64,000 nucleotides of DNA from a virus: the IMG/VR virus record IMGVR_UViG_3300027754_000039, positions 62,001-126,000 of that record. One strand, given 5' to 3'. Positions within the stretch are counted from its first letter, which is position 1. Each line of letters starts with the position of its first letter. The position numbers were made by a program, and so were the translations under genes. Of this stretch, positions 42,143 to 51,619 are shown piece after piece. Below the pieces are notes generated by a model that was not told the DNA's origin, did not search any database, and saw only the letters and a program-made list of their open reading frames with translations.

Positions 42143-44908
42143 CTACTTTCTAAAAGAACTGGCTAATCCACCTAATATAAATTTTCCGGTAATTTTAAAG
42201 GGTTTGGCGTAAATTGATTTATCTCTGATGACAATTCCTTCATGATCTGATACAGGTCCTAAAGGCGAATCTAACTTTTCTAATACAGCATCTCCTAATT
42301 TCATAGTAGCTAAATAAATAATATATCCATCTATTGCTGCTTGGAAGTCTTTAGGGTTTGCTACAAACTCACTTAATGGTATACCATCGGAAATTTTAAT
42401 TAAAACTTCTTTGGATAAAGCTGATATTGTTTTGCCGTCAACAGTCTTAATAGTCACGTCTGGTACCTGTGCTTTTGCTAGCCATTGAGAAAGAGTTTTA
42501 GTTTCTTTTTCAGCTGCTGTTCTAGACACTGTATATTTTTTACTTAATTCTCCAGCTAAGTCAGGTTCTCCTTTTAAAGTCGTCGGAATAGATCCTAAAA
42601 CTTCATAGCCATTTTTATTAGCTACTACAGCTAGATTATTTAGTAAATCTTGCATTGCTGCTTTGTTAGCTGACTTTTCTTTAGTAGCTCTTTTAGTTGG
42701 AGTTACTTGCTCTATTTCTAATAAACCATGAACTGCTAGAAAATTCTTATTGTAAGACAACACATTGGTTGAACCTGCTACATACTCTATATTAAATAGA
42801 ATATTTGGGTTGTCCCATAATCCTAACTTTTTCAATGCCGGAGTACAAGCTGGTATTGAATCGTTAAAAATATCTAATACTTTTCCGCCTACTTTAATCA
42901 TTCCATGACCAGCTCCAAATCTATCTGTTAATTCTGCTTTGGTAATTCCTTTAACATCTAATGGTTTATTAGAACCTCTATCCATTACAAAGACTTTTTT
43001 ACCATCTAAAGTAATTAAACGAATAGAAGCATTAACTCCATCTATTTTAACAGACGCAGGTCCTTTCTTTAAATAATTTACTGATTGTTGAAATACAGTT
43101 ACTAAATCTTTTCCTGTCTTTACCCAATCAATATTAAATGGATGCGCCATATGTCCTCCAGCTCCTCCTTCTTTTAAAAGAGATTCTTGAGTAGGCATTT
43201 TAACTCCGAATACTGTTTTAGAAAATACATCAAAGTCATATTCAAATTCACGACCAATGTTTGAATCTAAAAATGTTTTAAGTTTGTTAATTTTTTCATT
43301 ATGAGCTTTTAACTGCTCTGGAGACATAGAACCTTCAGAAACAGATTCTGGAACACAATTAGGAACTTTTTTAGATCCTTTCTTTTTCATTCCAACTTGA
43401 TGATATCCTGACCAACATGGATCGTTTTTATCTTCTTTAATAGAAGTAACTGTCGGCTTACCATAAATTCGTTTAACAATTGATTTGTCTACTTTAGATA
43501 ATTTTCTTTTATAATAACCATCTTTCATCATTTCTAAACTTTTATCTCCGGCAACTCCTTTAATAACAGTCTCGTCGGTTACTACATCGATATCTGATCG
43601 TTTCGCAAGTATTTCTTCCATTTTCATAGAAGCTTCTATATACCAACTTTTAGTTTTTAATAAATTAAATAATTTAGATATTAATTCTTTTTTAGCTTCT
43701 TTTTTATTATTGGTACCTAACAATGAAATTTTATTTCCAAAAAGTGTTGGTTTGAATATAATAAATGCATCTGCAATAGTATCAGCATCTACATCTTCTA
43801 AATAAACTGCTTTGTATTTTGTTTGCAATTCTGTGGCATCATTAGCTGAAAAATCTAATCCTGCTTTAGAATAAGTATCCGAATACATACTCCATACAAT
43901 GTCCATATCTTCTTTTGATAAAGCAGCTAAATTGAAATCTTTCCATGTATTTGGTTTCAATGCAGCTTCTTTCATAAATGCTGAAGGAGTAATATACTTT
44001 TCTGCTTTTATCATTTTAATTAGAAATCCTGCAATCAAGCCTCCCGGTGCAATAGCTATGGTAGTTAATCCAATAGCCTTTAAAATGTCTTTCATTTGCT
44101 CGCCAATTTCAGATTTTTGAGCATCTGTTAATTCTATTTTACCCATTGCTGCTTTTGCTAATAAAGAAAAAGCTTTTTTGGTTTCAGTGCCTTCTTGTTT
44201 TAAAGCTGCAATGAATTTTTTAAATTTCATTTTTAATTCATTCATGGACACTGCTTCCGTTAACTCTAACGATTCTCTCCACCAATGTTTGGAAAATAGA
44301 TTTGACTCTTTAATTCCTTCTATTTTATCAAATACCATATCAGCTGTCTTTTTATCATACCAACCAAATACAGCTTCGAATTGTTTAACTTTTTTATCTC
44401 TAGGTATTTTAGCTCCTAAAGCTTTTCTCAATGTAGTACCTGACATTTCTCCATATCCAGGAATGGTTATGCGAACGTGAGGAGCTACTACTAAATATCC
44501 ATGTTTATCAAATCCTTGAAGACTTGATTTATTTTTTTTATAATCTTGAAAATATGAATCCCCGCCGCTAACTTTTTTTCCTATTTTAAATCTAGGATCT
44601 TCTGCCATATCTTTTGCTCCTACCATAAACACTACTGCAGTGTCTTTAGGATTTAATTTAGATAAAATCTCCTCCGATTTATATGGATTCTTTACCTGTA
44701 CAAGTCGATCGTCGAAACCATAATGTCTTATAATGTCTTGCTTATCTTTGAAAGAAAAAGGGCTCTTTGGGGGTTGTACGACGTTTGACGTTACGATGTA
44801 AGCGTTAGCAGCTCCAAACTCTTTTTGAAGCCATTTGAATGCCGCAGCATGATGTTGACCAAAAGGTTGAAACCTGCCAGGGTATATTGCTATTATATTT
44901 TTTATCAT
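42143..44908 (-). CDS. nucleotidylyltransferase-ligase fusion protein
   Basis: The product is 921 residues from the ATG at 44908, 1 nt after the upstream stop; a longer frame from 45052 overlaps another gene and is rejected. Residues 1-170 are an NMNAT/cytidylyltransferase-type domain: YPGRFQPFGQHH (8-20) in place of GRFxPxHxGH, and MSGTTLRKAL at 155-164 for the ISxTxxR motif. The middle includes PCWSGYHQVGMKKKG and VPNCVPE, a phrase found in T4-like head proteins. The C-terminus is a nucleotidyl-transfer ligase-like domain: KIDGVNASIR (Lys about 621, motif I), NILFNIEYVAGS (IIIa), HEGIVIRD (about 889, IV) and AKPFKITG (V). Substrates are unknown; RNA repair or NAD-linked chemistry are possibilities. 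Confidence 0.75.
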   Translation of the reverse strand: MIKNIIAIYPGRFQPFGQHHAAAFKWLQKEFGAANAYIVTSNVVQPPKSPFSFKDKQDIIRHYGFDDRLVQVKNPYKSEEILSKLNPKDTAVVFMVGAKDMAEDPRFKIGKKVSGGDSYFQDYKKNKSSLQGFDKHGYLVVAPHVRITIPGYGEMSGTTLRKALGAKIPRDKKVKQFEAVFGWYDKKTADMVFDKIEGIKESNLFSKHWWRESLELTEAVSMNELKMKFKKFIAALKQEGTETKKAFSLLAKAAMGKIELTDAQKSEIGEQMKDILKAIGLTTIAIAPGGLIAGFLIKMIKAEKYITPSAFMKEAALKPNTWKDFNLAALSKEDMDIVWSMYSDTYSKAGLDFSANDATELQTKYKAVYLEDVDADTIADAFIIFKPTLFGNKISLLGTNNKKEAKKELISKLFNLLKTKSWYIEASMKMEEILAKRSDIDVVTDETVIKGVAGDKSLEMMKDGYYKRKLSKVDKSIVKRIYGKPTVTSIKEDKNDPCWSGYHQVGMKKKGSKKVPNCVPESVSEGSMSPEQLKAHNEKINKLKTFLDSNIGREFEYDFDVFSKTVFGVKMPTQESLLKEGGAGGHMAHPFNIDWVKTGKDLVTVFQQSVNYLKKGPASVKIDGVNASIRLITLDGKKVFVMDRGSNKPLDVKGITKAELTDRFGAGHGMIKVGGKVLDIFNDSIPACTPALKKLGLWDNPNILFNIEYVAGSTNVLSYNKNFLAVHGLLEIEQVTPTKRATKEKSANKAAMQDLLNNLAVVANKNGYEVLGSIPTTLKGEPDLAGELSKKYTVSRTAAEKETKTLSQWLAKAQVPDVTIKTVDGKTISALSKEVLIKISDGIPLSEFVANPKDFQAAIDGYIIYLATMKLGDAVLEKLDSPLGPVSDHEGIVIRDKSIYAKPFKITGKFILGGLASSFRK

Positions 44909-44909
44909 G

Positions 44910-45182
44910 TTAACTAAACGAACTTGATTTATAGCTGGTACCATTGTAAATGTACAAATAATTTGTGCTAGTATTAAAATATATAGATCCTGTAACTGGC
45001 GTAGTAGGAACGTTAGTTGTAACTGTAGTAGCGGAACCAGTAACACTTCCAATTAAATTAAATCCAGTTAAATTAGTTACTTGCGTTCCTGTACCATTAT
45101 ATATCTGACCAGAACTTGATACTTGCATTAAGTTCTGAAACGATGATGATATATACTGGGTTGTTAAATTTGAAATTGCCAT
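44910..45182 (-). CDS. short fibre-like protein
   Basis: The product is 90 residues, Ser/Thr/Asn-rich. The end, TGSIYFNTSTNYLYIYNGTS, is the common 'GsiyFNtstn.lyiYnGt.w' motif near tips of phage tail fibres and collagen-like proteins. The N-terminus (TTQYISSSFQNLMQVSSSGQ) is helical and may attach to a larger fibre. Own ATATTTAT 14 nt upstream. It is probably a virion accessory fibre. Confidence 0.65.
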   Translation of the reverse strand: MAISNLTTQYISSSFQNLMQVSSSGQIYNGTGTQVTNLTGFNLIGSVTGSATTVTTNVPTTPVTGSIYFNTSTNYLYIYNGTSYKSSSFS

Positions 45183-45196
45183 TTCTATCTTTTGTA

Positions 45197-45204
45197 ATAA
45201 ATAT
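45197..45204 (-). promoter_or_regulatory. ATATTTAT element, 14 nt before the 45182 start
   Basis: The coding strand reads AGATATTTATTACAAAAG. It lies between the SET-domain gene stop (45212) and the short fibre gene. Confidence 0.5.
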
Positions 45205-45211
45205 CTAAATT

Positions 45212-45577
45212 TTAATTAAAATTCGTATTGTAATTATATGTTATTTCTTCACCGGGCTGAATATCTTGTATTGAATATAGTTCTATTACTGATTTTTGTA
45301 TATTTGAATTACAAATAGCGTTAGGATATATAGAATGATTGTATATACATCCATATCCTAACGCAAGTATATATGTGTTTACTGTTATTTTATTTGGCCA
45401 TGGCATAACTCTTTCTTTTAAACTACTATAATTAATATTGTTAATATTAAACTCATTTAACTTAAAAAAATGGCATTCCTCAATTAAACTGCCCGAATTA
45501 ATTAACGCAGAAGTAAATACACCTCTTCCATGTATTAATGAATCGTCGACATATATATTAGGATTCTGATAAAGCAT
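45212..45577 (-). CDS. SET-domain protein, putative protein-lysine methyltransferase
   Basis: The product is 121 residues. It carries the SET-domain signatures in order: DSLIHGRGVFTSALINSGSL, then LALGYGCIYNHSIYPNAICN (the N-H-S-x-x-P-N-A motif binding S-adenosylmethionine) and LYSIQDIQPGEEITYNY (GEE.TY.Y motif with the catalytic Tyr). It is of near-minimal length, with no pre- or post-SET cysteines. It overlaps the glutaredoxin-like gene by 20 nt. The target may be a virion or host protein; nothing in the sequence says which. Confidence 0.85.
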   Translation of the reverse strand: MLYQNPNIYVDDSLIHGRGVFTSALINSGSLIEECHFFKLNEFNINNINYSSLKERVMPWPNKITVNTYILALGYGCIYNHSIYPNAICNSNIQKSVIELYSIQDIQPGEEITYNYNTNFN

Positions 45578-45920
45578 TATATAAGATTAATGTATTTTTA
45601 ATATGCTCTTGTGCCGCTGCATTATATTCTTCTTGTGTATTGTAAATAATTTCGCTTTGTCGTATTAATTCATTAATATATGGATATCCAAAGTGAAAAA
45701 TTAAAGATTGGCTAGAATCACGAATTATAATGTAAGGAGTATAATAATTTCTTCCGGATATATTACGTATTTCATCATTATTATTACGATTCCGATGTAA
45801 ATCTTTTGTAATAAAGCTAACTCCTAAATCAGTTAGCATTTGTCTAAGTATTCTACATGTAGGAGCTCCCGGAGATCCTTCACAATAAACAGTATCGGTA
45901 AAAAAATAAACTGTATTCAT
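45558..45920 (-). CDS. glutaredoxin-like thioredoxin-fold protein
   Basis: The product is 120 residues. It starts with a beta strand and VYCEGSPGAPTCRILRQML, in which the usual CxxC is replaced by two Cys 9 apart (C13, C22). The later YYTPYIIIRDSS provides the cis-Pro loop and FGYPYINELIR the glutathione-side helix. The fold is therefore glutaredoxin-like with an altered active site. It may reduce disulphides, or use Cys22 alone. It overlaps the SET gene; the pair looks like an accessory module behind the fibre gene. Confidence 0.7.
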   Translation of the reverse strand: MNTVYFFTDTVYCEGSPGAPTCRILRQMLTDLGVSFITKDLHRNRNNNDEIRNISGRNYYTPYIIIRDSSQSLIFHFGYPYINELIRQSEIIYNTQEEYNAAAQEHIKNTLILYNALSES

Positions 45921-45929
45921 AAATTAAAA

Positions 45930-48425
45930 TTAAATTGCTGTTGTTGATAATAAGCCGGCGTTGCTGACGTCAATTCTATATACGGTACCATTGGGTGAGT
46001 TTAATGCAAGACTACCAGAAAATAGTGGAACTACCGAACCTCCATAATTAGTTACTGACTGCAACCGCCATCCCGAGTCTCCTGGAGCGAAAGCGTAGCG
46101 TCCTCCCGGTGCACATTCTAACATATCATTGTAATTATTTGGGCATACATTAAAAAGTGGATTAGGGTCAACATAATATGCAGGGTTGTCTCTACTCACA
46201 GTATAAGAGTAACTTGCCCAATCATTAACTTCATATGTAATTCGACTACGTAAAGATCGTCGTTTACCTAATGTATCGACAGTGGGTAGTCCTGGAGGTG
46301 GAGTTATTGATGTAGCGTCACTAAACCACGCAGAACCGCTGCCAGCATCGTCTCCATTAAATACCCATTGGGTGCCGTAACCGCCGCCTTTTATGGGTAT
46401 ATTGTATTGTACTGCGTAAACGTTATCATAAAAGTTGCCAACTGCATAATAATTTCCAACAGAAATACGGTTAGCCTCTATTAATACATTAGCTCCTAAA
46501 GAAGATGTAGTTGTACACCCCGATCCTAGTATGCCGGTATTATATGCCGGGCCATACGTTTCAATTATAACTTGACCGTCATACCCAAAATCTGCAGGAG
46601 TTATTATTCCAGCTATTGGGGCAGCTGGATTAACAAAAAATCTTACATACATTGCAGAAAATCCGGACCAATTGTTACTAGACGGGCCAGTAATTCCAGC
46701 TAAATTTAATATCGTATACGCCTTTCCACCATCATAAAAATATTTAAAATATGAACCGGAATTAGTATTATTAACAACTATTTGTCTGTTAGCAAAAAAG
46801 TCAGCATATGATACATTTTTTAATATCATATTACTAGCAGTAACGTTACCGGTTACTGATACGGAAAAATTAGAAGCTGATATTTGTAACTTTCCGTCCG
46901 AGCCTGATATAAATGTTCCTGTAGTACTTCCTAAAAAGAATGTATTTGTTTTAATATCTAATATACCACTACCAGACGACGCGTATTTAAAATAAGATGA
47001 TGTATTAGCTACTAATTCTAATCCTACTCCATTATATGATTCTGCTGATCCTAAAATAGATTGCACTGAACCTGAATAAATTACAAATCCAGAATAAGCT
47101 CCGCCATTGTTTGTAATAGCATTTTGAAACCCTTGATATCCTAGAGACCTAATCATTGCAGATTGTGCTTTTCCTGTAATTTCAACGCCAGTTCCCGTAG
47201 CTCCTGCGACAAATAAAGATCCTGTTAGTAAATTATCATTTCCTCCTATGTAAGTATTACCTCCTAAAAATAAATTATTTAAAAGTTCTACGTACTGTGC
47301 GGAAACTAAACCTACAGGATTAACAAATTCAAATTTGAAATCTAATCTATCATTTCGATGTACCGTTGGCAAAGCAAATGAAGCTGTTACTACATTTGCC
47401 GTAAATCCTAACTCATCAGCTTGTTCTGAAATATTTGTTTCATTTGATAACACATATTCTCCTACTCCTGAAGATTTTACATACGATCTAATTTTATTAA
47501 CAACTCCTATTTGAGGTTGAAGTCCTGTAAAAAATACCGTAGCTACATTAAATGTATTTTGTGTTGGAACTGAAGCTAATGAAGCAGACTGCTCGTAAGT
47601 AATTGTAGCTGTTAAAGCTGCATAAGTTGGAGCATAGTCTGAATTACTATTTTGTAATGGAAATATTAACGGGTTTGATAAAAATGCAATTCCATCTCCA
47701 CTAAATGAACTAATGCTTGACGTAAATATTAACGACGCTGACACAGTACCTTGAGGTGACGGATTAACTGAGCTAATAGAAGTATATGGAATTGACACGG
47801 CAGCTGCTAATGCAGAGCCACTGAATCCTGCTCCTGCTAAAGAGCTAGTAGTTAAAACTGGAGTATTATTATAATAGTAATATTCTAAATTACTTACTGA
47901 TTGTGATATTATTCTTGTGCCACCAGCATATCCTAAATTGGTATATGACCCCGTCGAAGCTGATATTGTAGCTGTCGGTAGAGATTCAAATATAATTTCA
48001 GCGTTGTTTTCTTTGGAAGGATCTATATAGACAAGAGTTGACCAACGTACATTAAGTAATTTAGTATCTAAAAAATTACCTGCTGCATCTTTTGAAGCAG
48101 TTCCACAAATTGTTATAAGACCATTTCCAGGAGTTGTATCTTGGTTTACAAATACTGTAATTACGGCTGCTTGCGATTCTGATTCTCTATCTAATCCAAT
48201 TTCATAATAAATTGGGTCTCCATTAGAATCTAATACCTCTATATAAACAGGAGATCCTTCATTAAATAAATTAGGATTTCCTTTGAACTTTAAAATATTT
48301 CTACCGGAAAAGAATTCGGAAGGTATGTTAGTGACTCTAAAATAATCTGGCGATGATATAGAGTTGTCCTCAACTAATACATTTAAATCAGCAAGCCCTT
48401 GATAAATTATTTCTTTTTTAGCCAT
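45930..48425 (-). CDS. large tail fibre/virion adhesin
   Basis: The product is 831 residues. The N-terminus (GLADLNVLVEDNSISSPDYF, then PVYIEVLDSNGDPIYYEIGL) looks like an attachment domain found on baseplate-bound fibres. The middle is Ser/Thr/Gly-rich beta sequence with GS repeats (GNDNLLTGSLFVAGATGTGV). The C-terminal 150 residues carry a Cys-containing domain (CPNNYNDMLECAPGGRYAFA), possibly the receptor-binding tip. It forms its own unit with two overlapping ATATTTAT copies upstream. Host contact is the likely role (inference). Confidence 0.7.
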   Translation of the reverse strand: MAKKEIIYQGLADLNVLVEDNSISSPDYFRVTNIPSEFFSGRNILKFKGNPNLFNEGSPVYIEVLDSNGDPIYYEIGLDRESESQAAVITVFVNQDTTPGNGLITICGTASKDAAGNFLDTKLLNVRWSTLVYIDPSKENNAEIIFESLPTATISASTGSYTNLGYAGGTRIISQSVSNLEYYYYNNTPVLTTSSLAGAGFSGSALAAAVSIPYTSISSVNPSPQGTVSASLIFTSSISSFSGDGIAFLSNPLIFPLQNSNSDYAPTYAALTATITYEQSASLASVPTQNTFNVATVFFTGLQPQIGVVNKIRSYVKSSGVGEYVLSNETNISEQADELGFTANVVTASFALPTVHRNDRLDFKFEFVNPVGLVSAQYVELLNNLFLGGNTYIGGNDNLLTGSLFVAGATGTGVEITGKAQSAMIRSLGYQGFQNAITNNGGAYSGFVIYSGSVQSILGSAESYNGVGLELVANTSSYFKYASSGSGILDIKTNTFFLGSTTGTFISGSDGKLQISASNFSVSVTGNVTASNMILKNVSYADFFANRQIVVNNTNSGSYFKYFYDGGKAYTILNLAGITGPSSNNWSGFSAMYVRFFVNPAAPIAGIITPADFGYDGQVIIETYGPAYNTGILGSGCTTTSSLGANVLIEANRISVGNYYAVGNFYDNVYAVQYNIPIKGGGYGTQWVFNGDDAGSGSAWFSDATSITPPPGLPTVDTLGKRRSLRSRITYEVNDWASYSYTVSRDNPAYYVDPNPLFNVCPNNYNDMLECAPGGRYAFAPGDSGWRLQSVTNYGGSVVPLFSGSLALNSPNGTVYRIDVSNAGLLSTTAI

Positions 48426-48446
48426 GAATTACGTAAAAATACTTAT

Positions 48447-48460
48447 ATAAATATAAATAT
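48447..48460 (-). promoter_or_regulatory. double overlapping ATATTTAT element before fibre gene
   Basis: The coding strand reads ATATTTATATTTAT, two copies sharing two bases, ending 21 nt before the fibre ATG and abutting the gp47/46 stop. Confidence 0.5.
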
Positions 48461-51400
48461 CTAAATGTAATAGATCTTAGAATTTCCGTTGGTTTTAACA
48501 ATTTCAATTAATTTATCAACTACATCTCTCATGGAATCTATATGAGATATAACTAACATAAAAGAGAATTGAGTTTTAAGATACTCAAATAAATTAAACA
48601 TAGAGTTTAAATTGTTAGAATCTAAAACTCCAAAGCCTTCATCAATAGCTAGGAAATTAGGTCTAGGTAGTGATGATATATTTATTAACGCAGTTCTAAT
48701 AGCTAAAGACGATATAAATTTCTCCATACCAGAAGTTAATTCTATAGACCAAAAATTATCTTGATCGTAAACAATATAACAATTAATATTTTTACCATCC
48801 ATTTCCAGCATTATACTAAAATCAACTAACTGAGTTAGGATGTTATTTATTTCCTGTTCTATAAATGGTACAGCGGTGGTAATTAAATCGTAAGGAACTC
48901 CGTCACGATTGACTGCTATTAAATAATATTCGTAAAATTTATATTGTTGAGTTAAATCTTTTAGTTTGGCAATAGACTCTTCAGATTTTTCTTTATCTTT
49001 TTGAGCTACTAGTAAATTGGAATGGCAAGTTAAAATTAAATCATTTACATCACTTAATTCATCTTTAAGTACATCCATTGTAGTATTTAGTAAAGATATA
49101 GAAGTTCTATTTTCTTTATTCTTTTTAATTACAGCTTCTTTAGTATAATACTCATCAACCTTTCTTTGAGTTTCTAGTAATTTAGTTTCTGCTAGCCCAC
49201 GTTTAGTTTTTAAATCATTAATCGTAGATTCGGTATTATTTTTATTAGTATTAGCTTGAGTTAATTTCCTTTGTAATTCATAATACGTTTCTTGTTCAGT
49301 AACTGACTTTGACAACTCTGTCATTTTATCAACTACTTCCTGCAGCTTAGCATTTAAAGATACTAGACCTTCTTTATCATCTTGTATTGAAGATTTTGTA
49401 GCAATAGCATCTTTAACAAAAATATTATCCATACAATATGAACAATTCTCATCATACTTAAGATCATTAAGCTTGGCCATTTTATCTTCTTTGATACGAA
49501 TCTCTGCCTTGCGTTTTTCTATTTGTCCATGAAATATTAATTCTGAATTTTTCAATCCATTATAAACGGCTATACGTGCTTTTATCTCTACAATATTATA
49601 ATTTTCTAATTCCTTTTCAATTTTATCTACAGCAGCTTTAGCTTCAGACAGTGAAATGTCATTAGCGTTTAACTGAGTATTGATTTGATCTAATAACGCA
49701 TTGCATTTAGATACTAAAGTTTCCAATTCAAATATATTTTCAATTGAAGAATCAATTGGTACTAAATCTGAAGTTAGATTTAATATTTGTGCATGGATAT
49801 CTGCAATTTTAGTATCTAACTCTGCCTTGTCCATTAAATGACCTTTATGCTGTTTAGAGTAAGTATCAATGTTAATTAATGCTCCTGACAATTGAGTAGC
49901 AAAGTCTTGCTTTTGATATTCTTTAACTAGCGTAGCTACTTCTTTAATATCTTCATTTGCTATTTTATTTAAGTCTTCAAATATATTAATGTCTAGAAAC
50001 TGTGCTAGTAAGTCTTTACGATCTTTTTGAGCCATATCAATAAATCCAGTATTGTTATTTTGTACTGACAATGCAGTTAAGACAAAATCTTCATAGGTAC
50101 CTAGCAAATTTCTAATGTGATCATTTGTTTCACTTCGTTCTTTTCCATTTAAAGATTCTTTATTTCCTAAATCATCTATACAATAAAAATCAACATCAAC
50201 TCGAACGTGTTCACCTCTTCCTTTAGTTCCTGTTTTTTCAATAAAGTAATCTCGACCATCTAATTCAAAATTAAATTTACATTTAAACGAACCTGATTTA
50301 TTATTTAATACACTTGAAGCTTTAGATGTTCTTCCACATTTGTCAAATATACAATAAGTAATTGAATCTAACATGGTAGACTTTCCAGAGGCATTAGGTG
50401 CAAATATGCCTAGCACTCCTTGCATATTTGTAAAGTCAATTACATTATCTACACCGTAACTAAACATATTTGAAAATTCAAATTTCTTAGGAATCCACGA
50501 TACATTTCTAGAAATTTCTAAATGAGGCAATCCTGAATTAACTGTTCTATTAACGTGACGAATGCCGTCGAGTATATCATCATCTAAAGCAAATTTATTA
50601 TCTAGATATTTAGTAATAAGTTCATTTTGATATTCTACATCTCGAACATCACCTATATTAATTTTATGAACTCGTGTATTATTTTGACTGAAATCATTTA
50701 TTTTTTGAATTGTATATTCTTCAATATCATACTGAGACTTAATGTCAGCTAATATCGTTTTTAAATCTGCTGATTCAGTATTTTTAACTTTAATACGCAA
50801 TCGAATCTTTTTATCTAATACAACTGGCAATATTGGAGCATGTACACCATTGTCAATTTCCAATGTATAATAACAAATGTCATTTGCAATTTCTACAAAG
50901 TCAGCTTTGCAAGTTGCAGTATCCCATACTAACATTCCATGTATTAAAGCTTCTGCATAATTTTGTTGAATTAACGAACCACAATATGCAATAGTCTTTT
51001 CTTGATTGAGGTATTGAGCTGGTTTATGAATATCTCCTAACAAAGTTAATTTATATCCTTCAAATGTATCAATGTCTACATGATCATTTTGCAATCTAAA
51101 TCCAATATCAGTCATTGCATTATTTACAGCTCCGTGATGTAACGCAATTTTAAAATCTCCTTCAAAACTATTTGCTTTGATGAAATCTTTAGGCTTATCA
51201 AAAACAGACATAACTGTAAAGTGTTTATCGGATATATGATATACCCCTGACTCTTTGAGATAATGTAGATTTGGGTGATTAAGTGCATTGACAATAGGAG
51301 TTAATGCATCTAACCTAGACATATTGTTTAAGTTGCAATCGTGATTACCTGTAATTAATATTGTAGGAGCAATATCTGCAAACATTTTAAAGAATTCTTG

Positions 51401-51619
51401 CACTGATTGAATCAACTCAGGCGTCATATCAGTCTTAGCGTGAACAATATCTCCTCCTAAAAAGATAATATCATTTGGCCCTACTGTCTTTTTAATAGCT
51501 TCAACAGTTCTTTCAAATACAGTTTTATATTCTTGATGCCTTTTTAAATTTCGAATGTGAATATCAGCTACGTGATATATTTTTTCAATGTGATTTATTC
51601 CTATTTCTATTCTATTCAT
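48461..51619 (-). CDS. 47-46: fused recombination nuclease-ATPase (gp47 + gp46, SbcD-SbcC/Mre11-Rad50)
   Basis: The product is 1052 residues. Residues 1-350 are a calcineurin-like nuclease with all motifs: VADIHIR (D19, H21), FLGGDIVH (D57), ITGNHDC (N92, H93), ALHHG (H161/162) and LLGDIHK (H198). Residues 376-1052 are an SMC-type ATPase: Walker A FAPNASGKST (406-415), long coiled coils, a zinc hook ENCSYCMDN near the middle, the signature region LTSGMEKFISSLA, and Walker B NFLAIDEGFGVLDS with ISHID. In T4 the two are separate proteins forming a complex that resects DNA ends for recombination-dependent replication. It is coupled by TAATG to the primase gene. Confidence 0.93.
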   Translation of the reverse strand: MNRIEIGINHIEKIYHVADIHIRNLKRHQEYKTVFERTVEAIKKTVGPNDIIFLGGDIVHAKTDMTPELIQSVQEFFKMFADIAPTILITGNHDCNLNNMSRLDALTPIVNALNHPNLHYLKESGVYHISDKHFTVMSVFDKPKDFIKANSFEGDFKIALHHGAVNNAMTDIGFRLQNDHVDIDTFEGYKLTLLGDIHKPAQYLNQEKTIAYCGSLIQQNYAEALIHGMLVWDTATCKADFVEIANDICYYTLEIDNGVHAPILPVVLDKKIRLRIKVKNTESADLKTILADIKSQYDIEEYTIQKINDFSQNNTRVHKINIGDVRDVEYQNELITKYLDNKFALDDDILDGIRHVNRTVNSGLPHLEISRNVSWIPKKFEFSNMFSYGVDNVIDFTNMQGVLGIFAPNASGKSTMLDSITYCIFDKCGRTSKASSVLNNKSGSFKCKFNFELDGRDYFIEKTGTKGRGEHVRVDVDFYCIDDLGNKESLNGKERSETNDHIRNLLGTYEDFVLTALSVQNNNTGFIDMAQKDRKDLLAQFLDINIFEDLNKIANEDIKEVATLVKEYQKQDFATQLSGALINIDTYSKQHKGHLMDKAELDTKIADIHAQILNLTSDLVPIDSSIENIFELETLVSKCNALLDQINTQLNANDISLSEAKAAVDKIEKELENYNIVEIKARIAVYNGLKNSELIFHGQIEKRKAEIRIKEDKMAKLNDLKYDENCSYCMDNIFVKDAIATKSSIQDDKEGLVSLNAKLQEVVDKMTELSKSVTEQETYYELQRKLTQANTNKNNTESTINDLKTKRGLAETKLLETQRKVDEYYTKEAVIKKNKENRTSISLLNTTMDVLKDELSDVNDLILTCHSNLLVAQKDKEKSEESIAKLKDLTQQYKFYEYYLIAVNRDGVPYDLITTAVPFIEQEINNILTQLVDFSIMLEMDGKNINCYIVYDQDNFWSIELTSGMEKFISSLAIRTALINISSLPRPNFLAIDEGFGVLDSNNLNSMFNLFEYLKTQFSFMLVISHIDSMRDVVDKLIEIVKTNGNSKIYYI

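Noticed and set aside
44909-45052. N-terminal extension of the transferase-ligase frame by 48 residues
   Set aside because: It overlaps the short fibre gene in another frame and reads as low-quality hydrophobic sequence. The ATG at 44908, one base after the upstream stop, fits the domain start.
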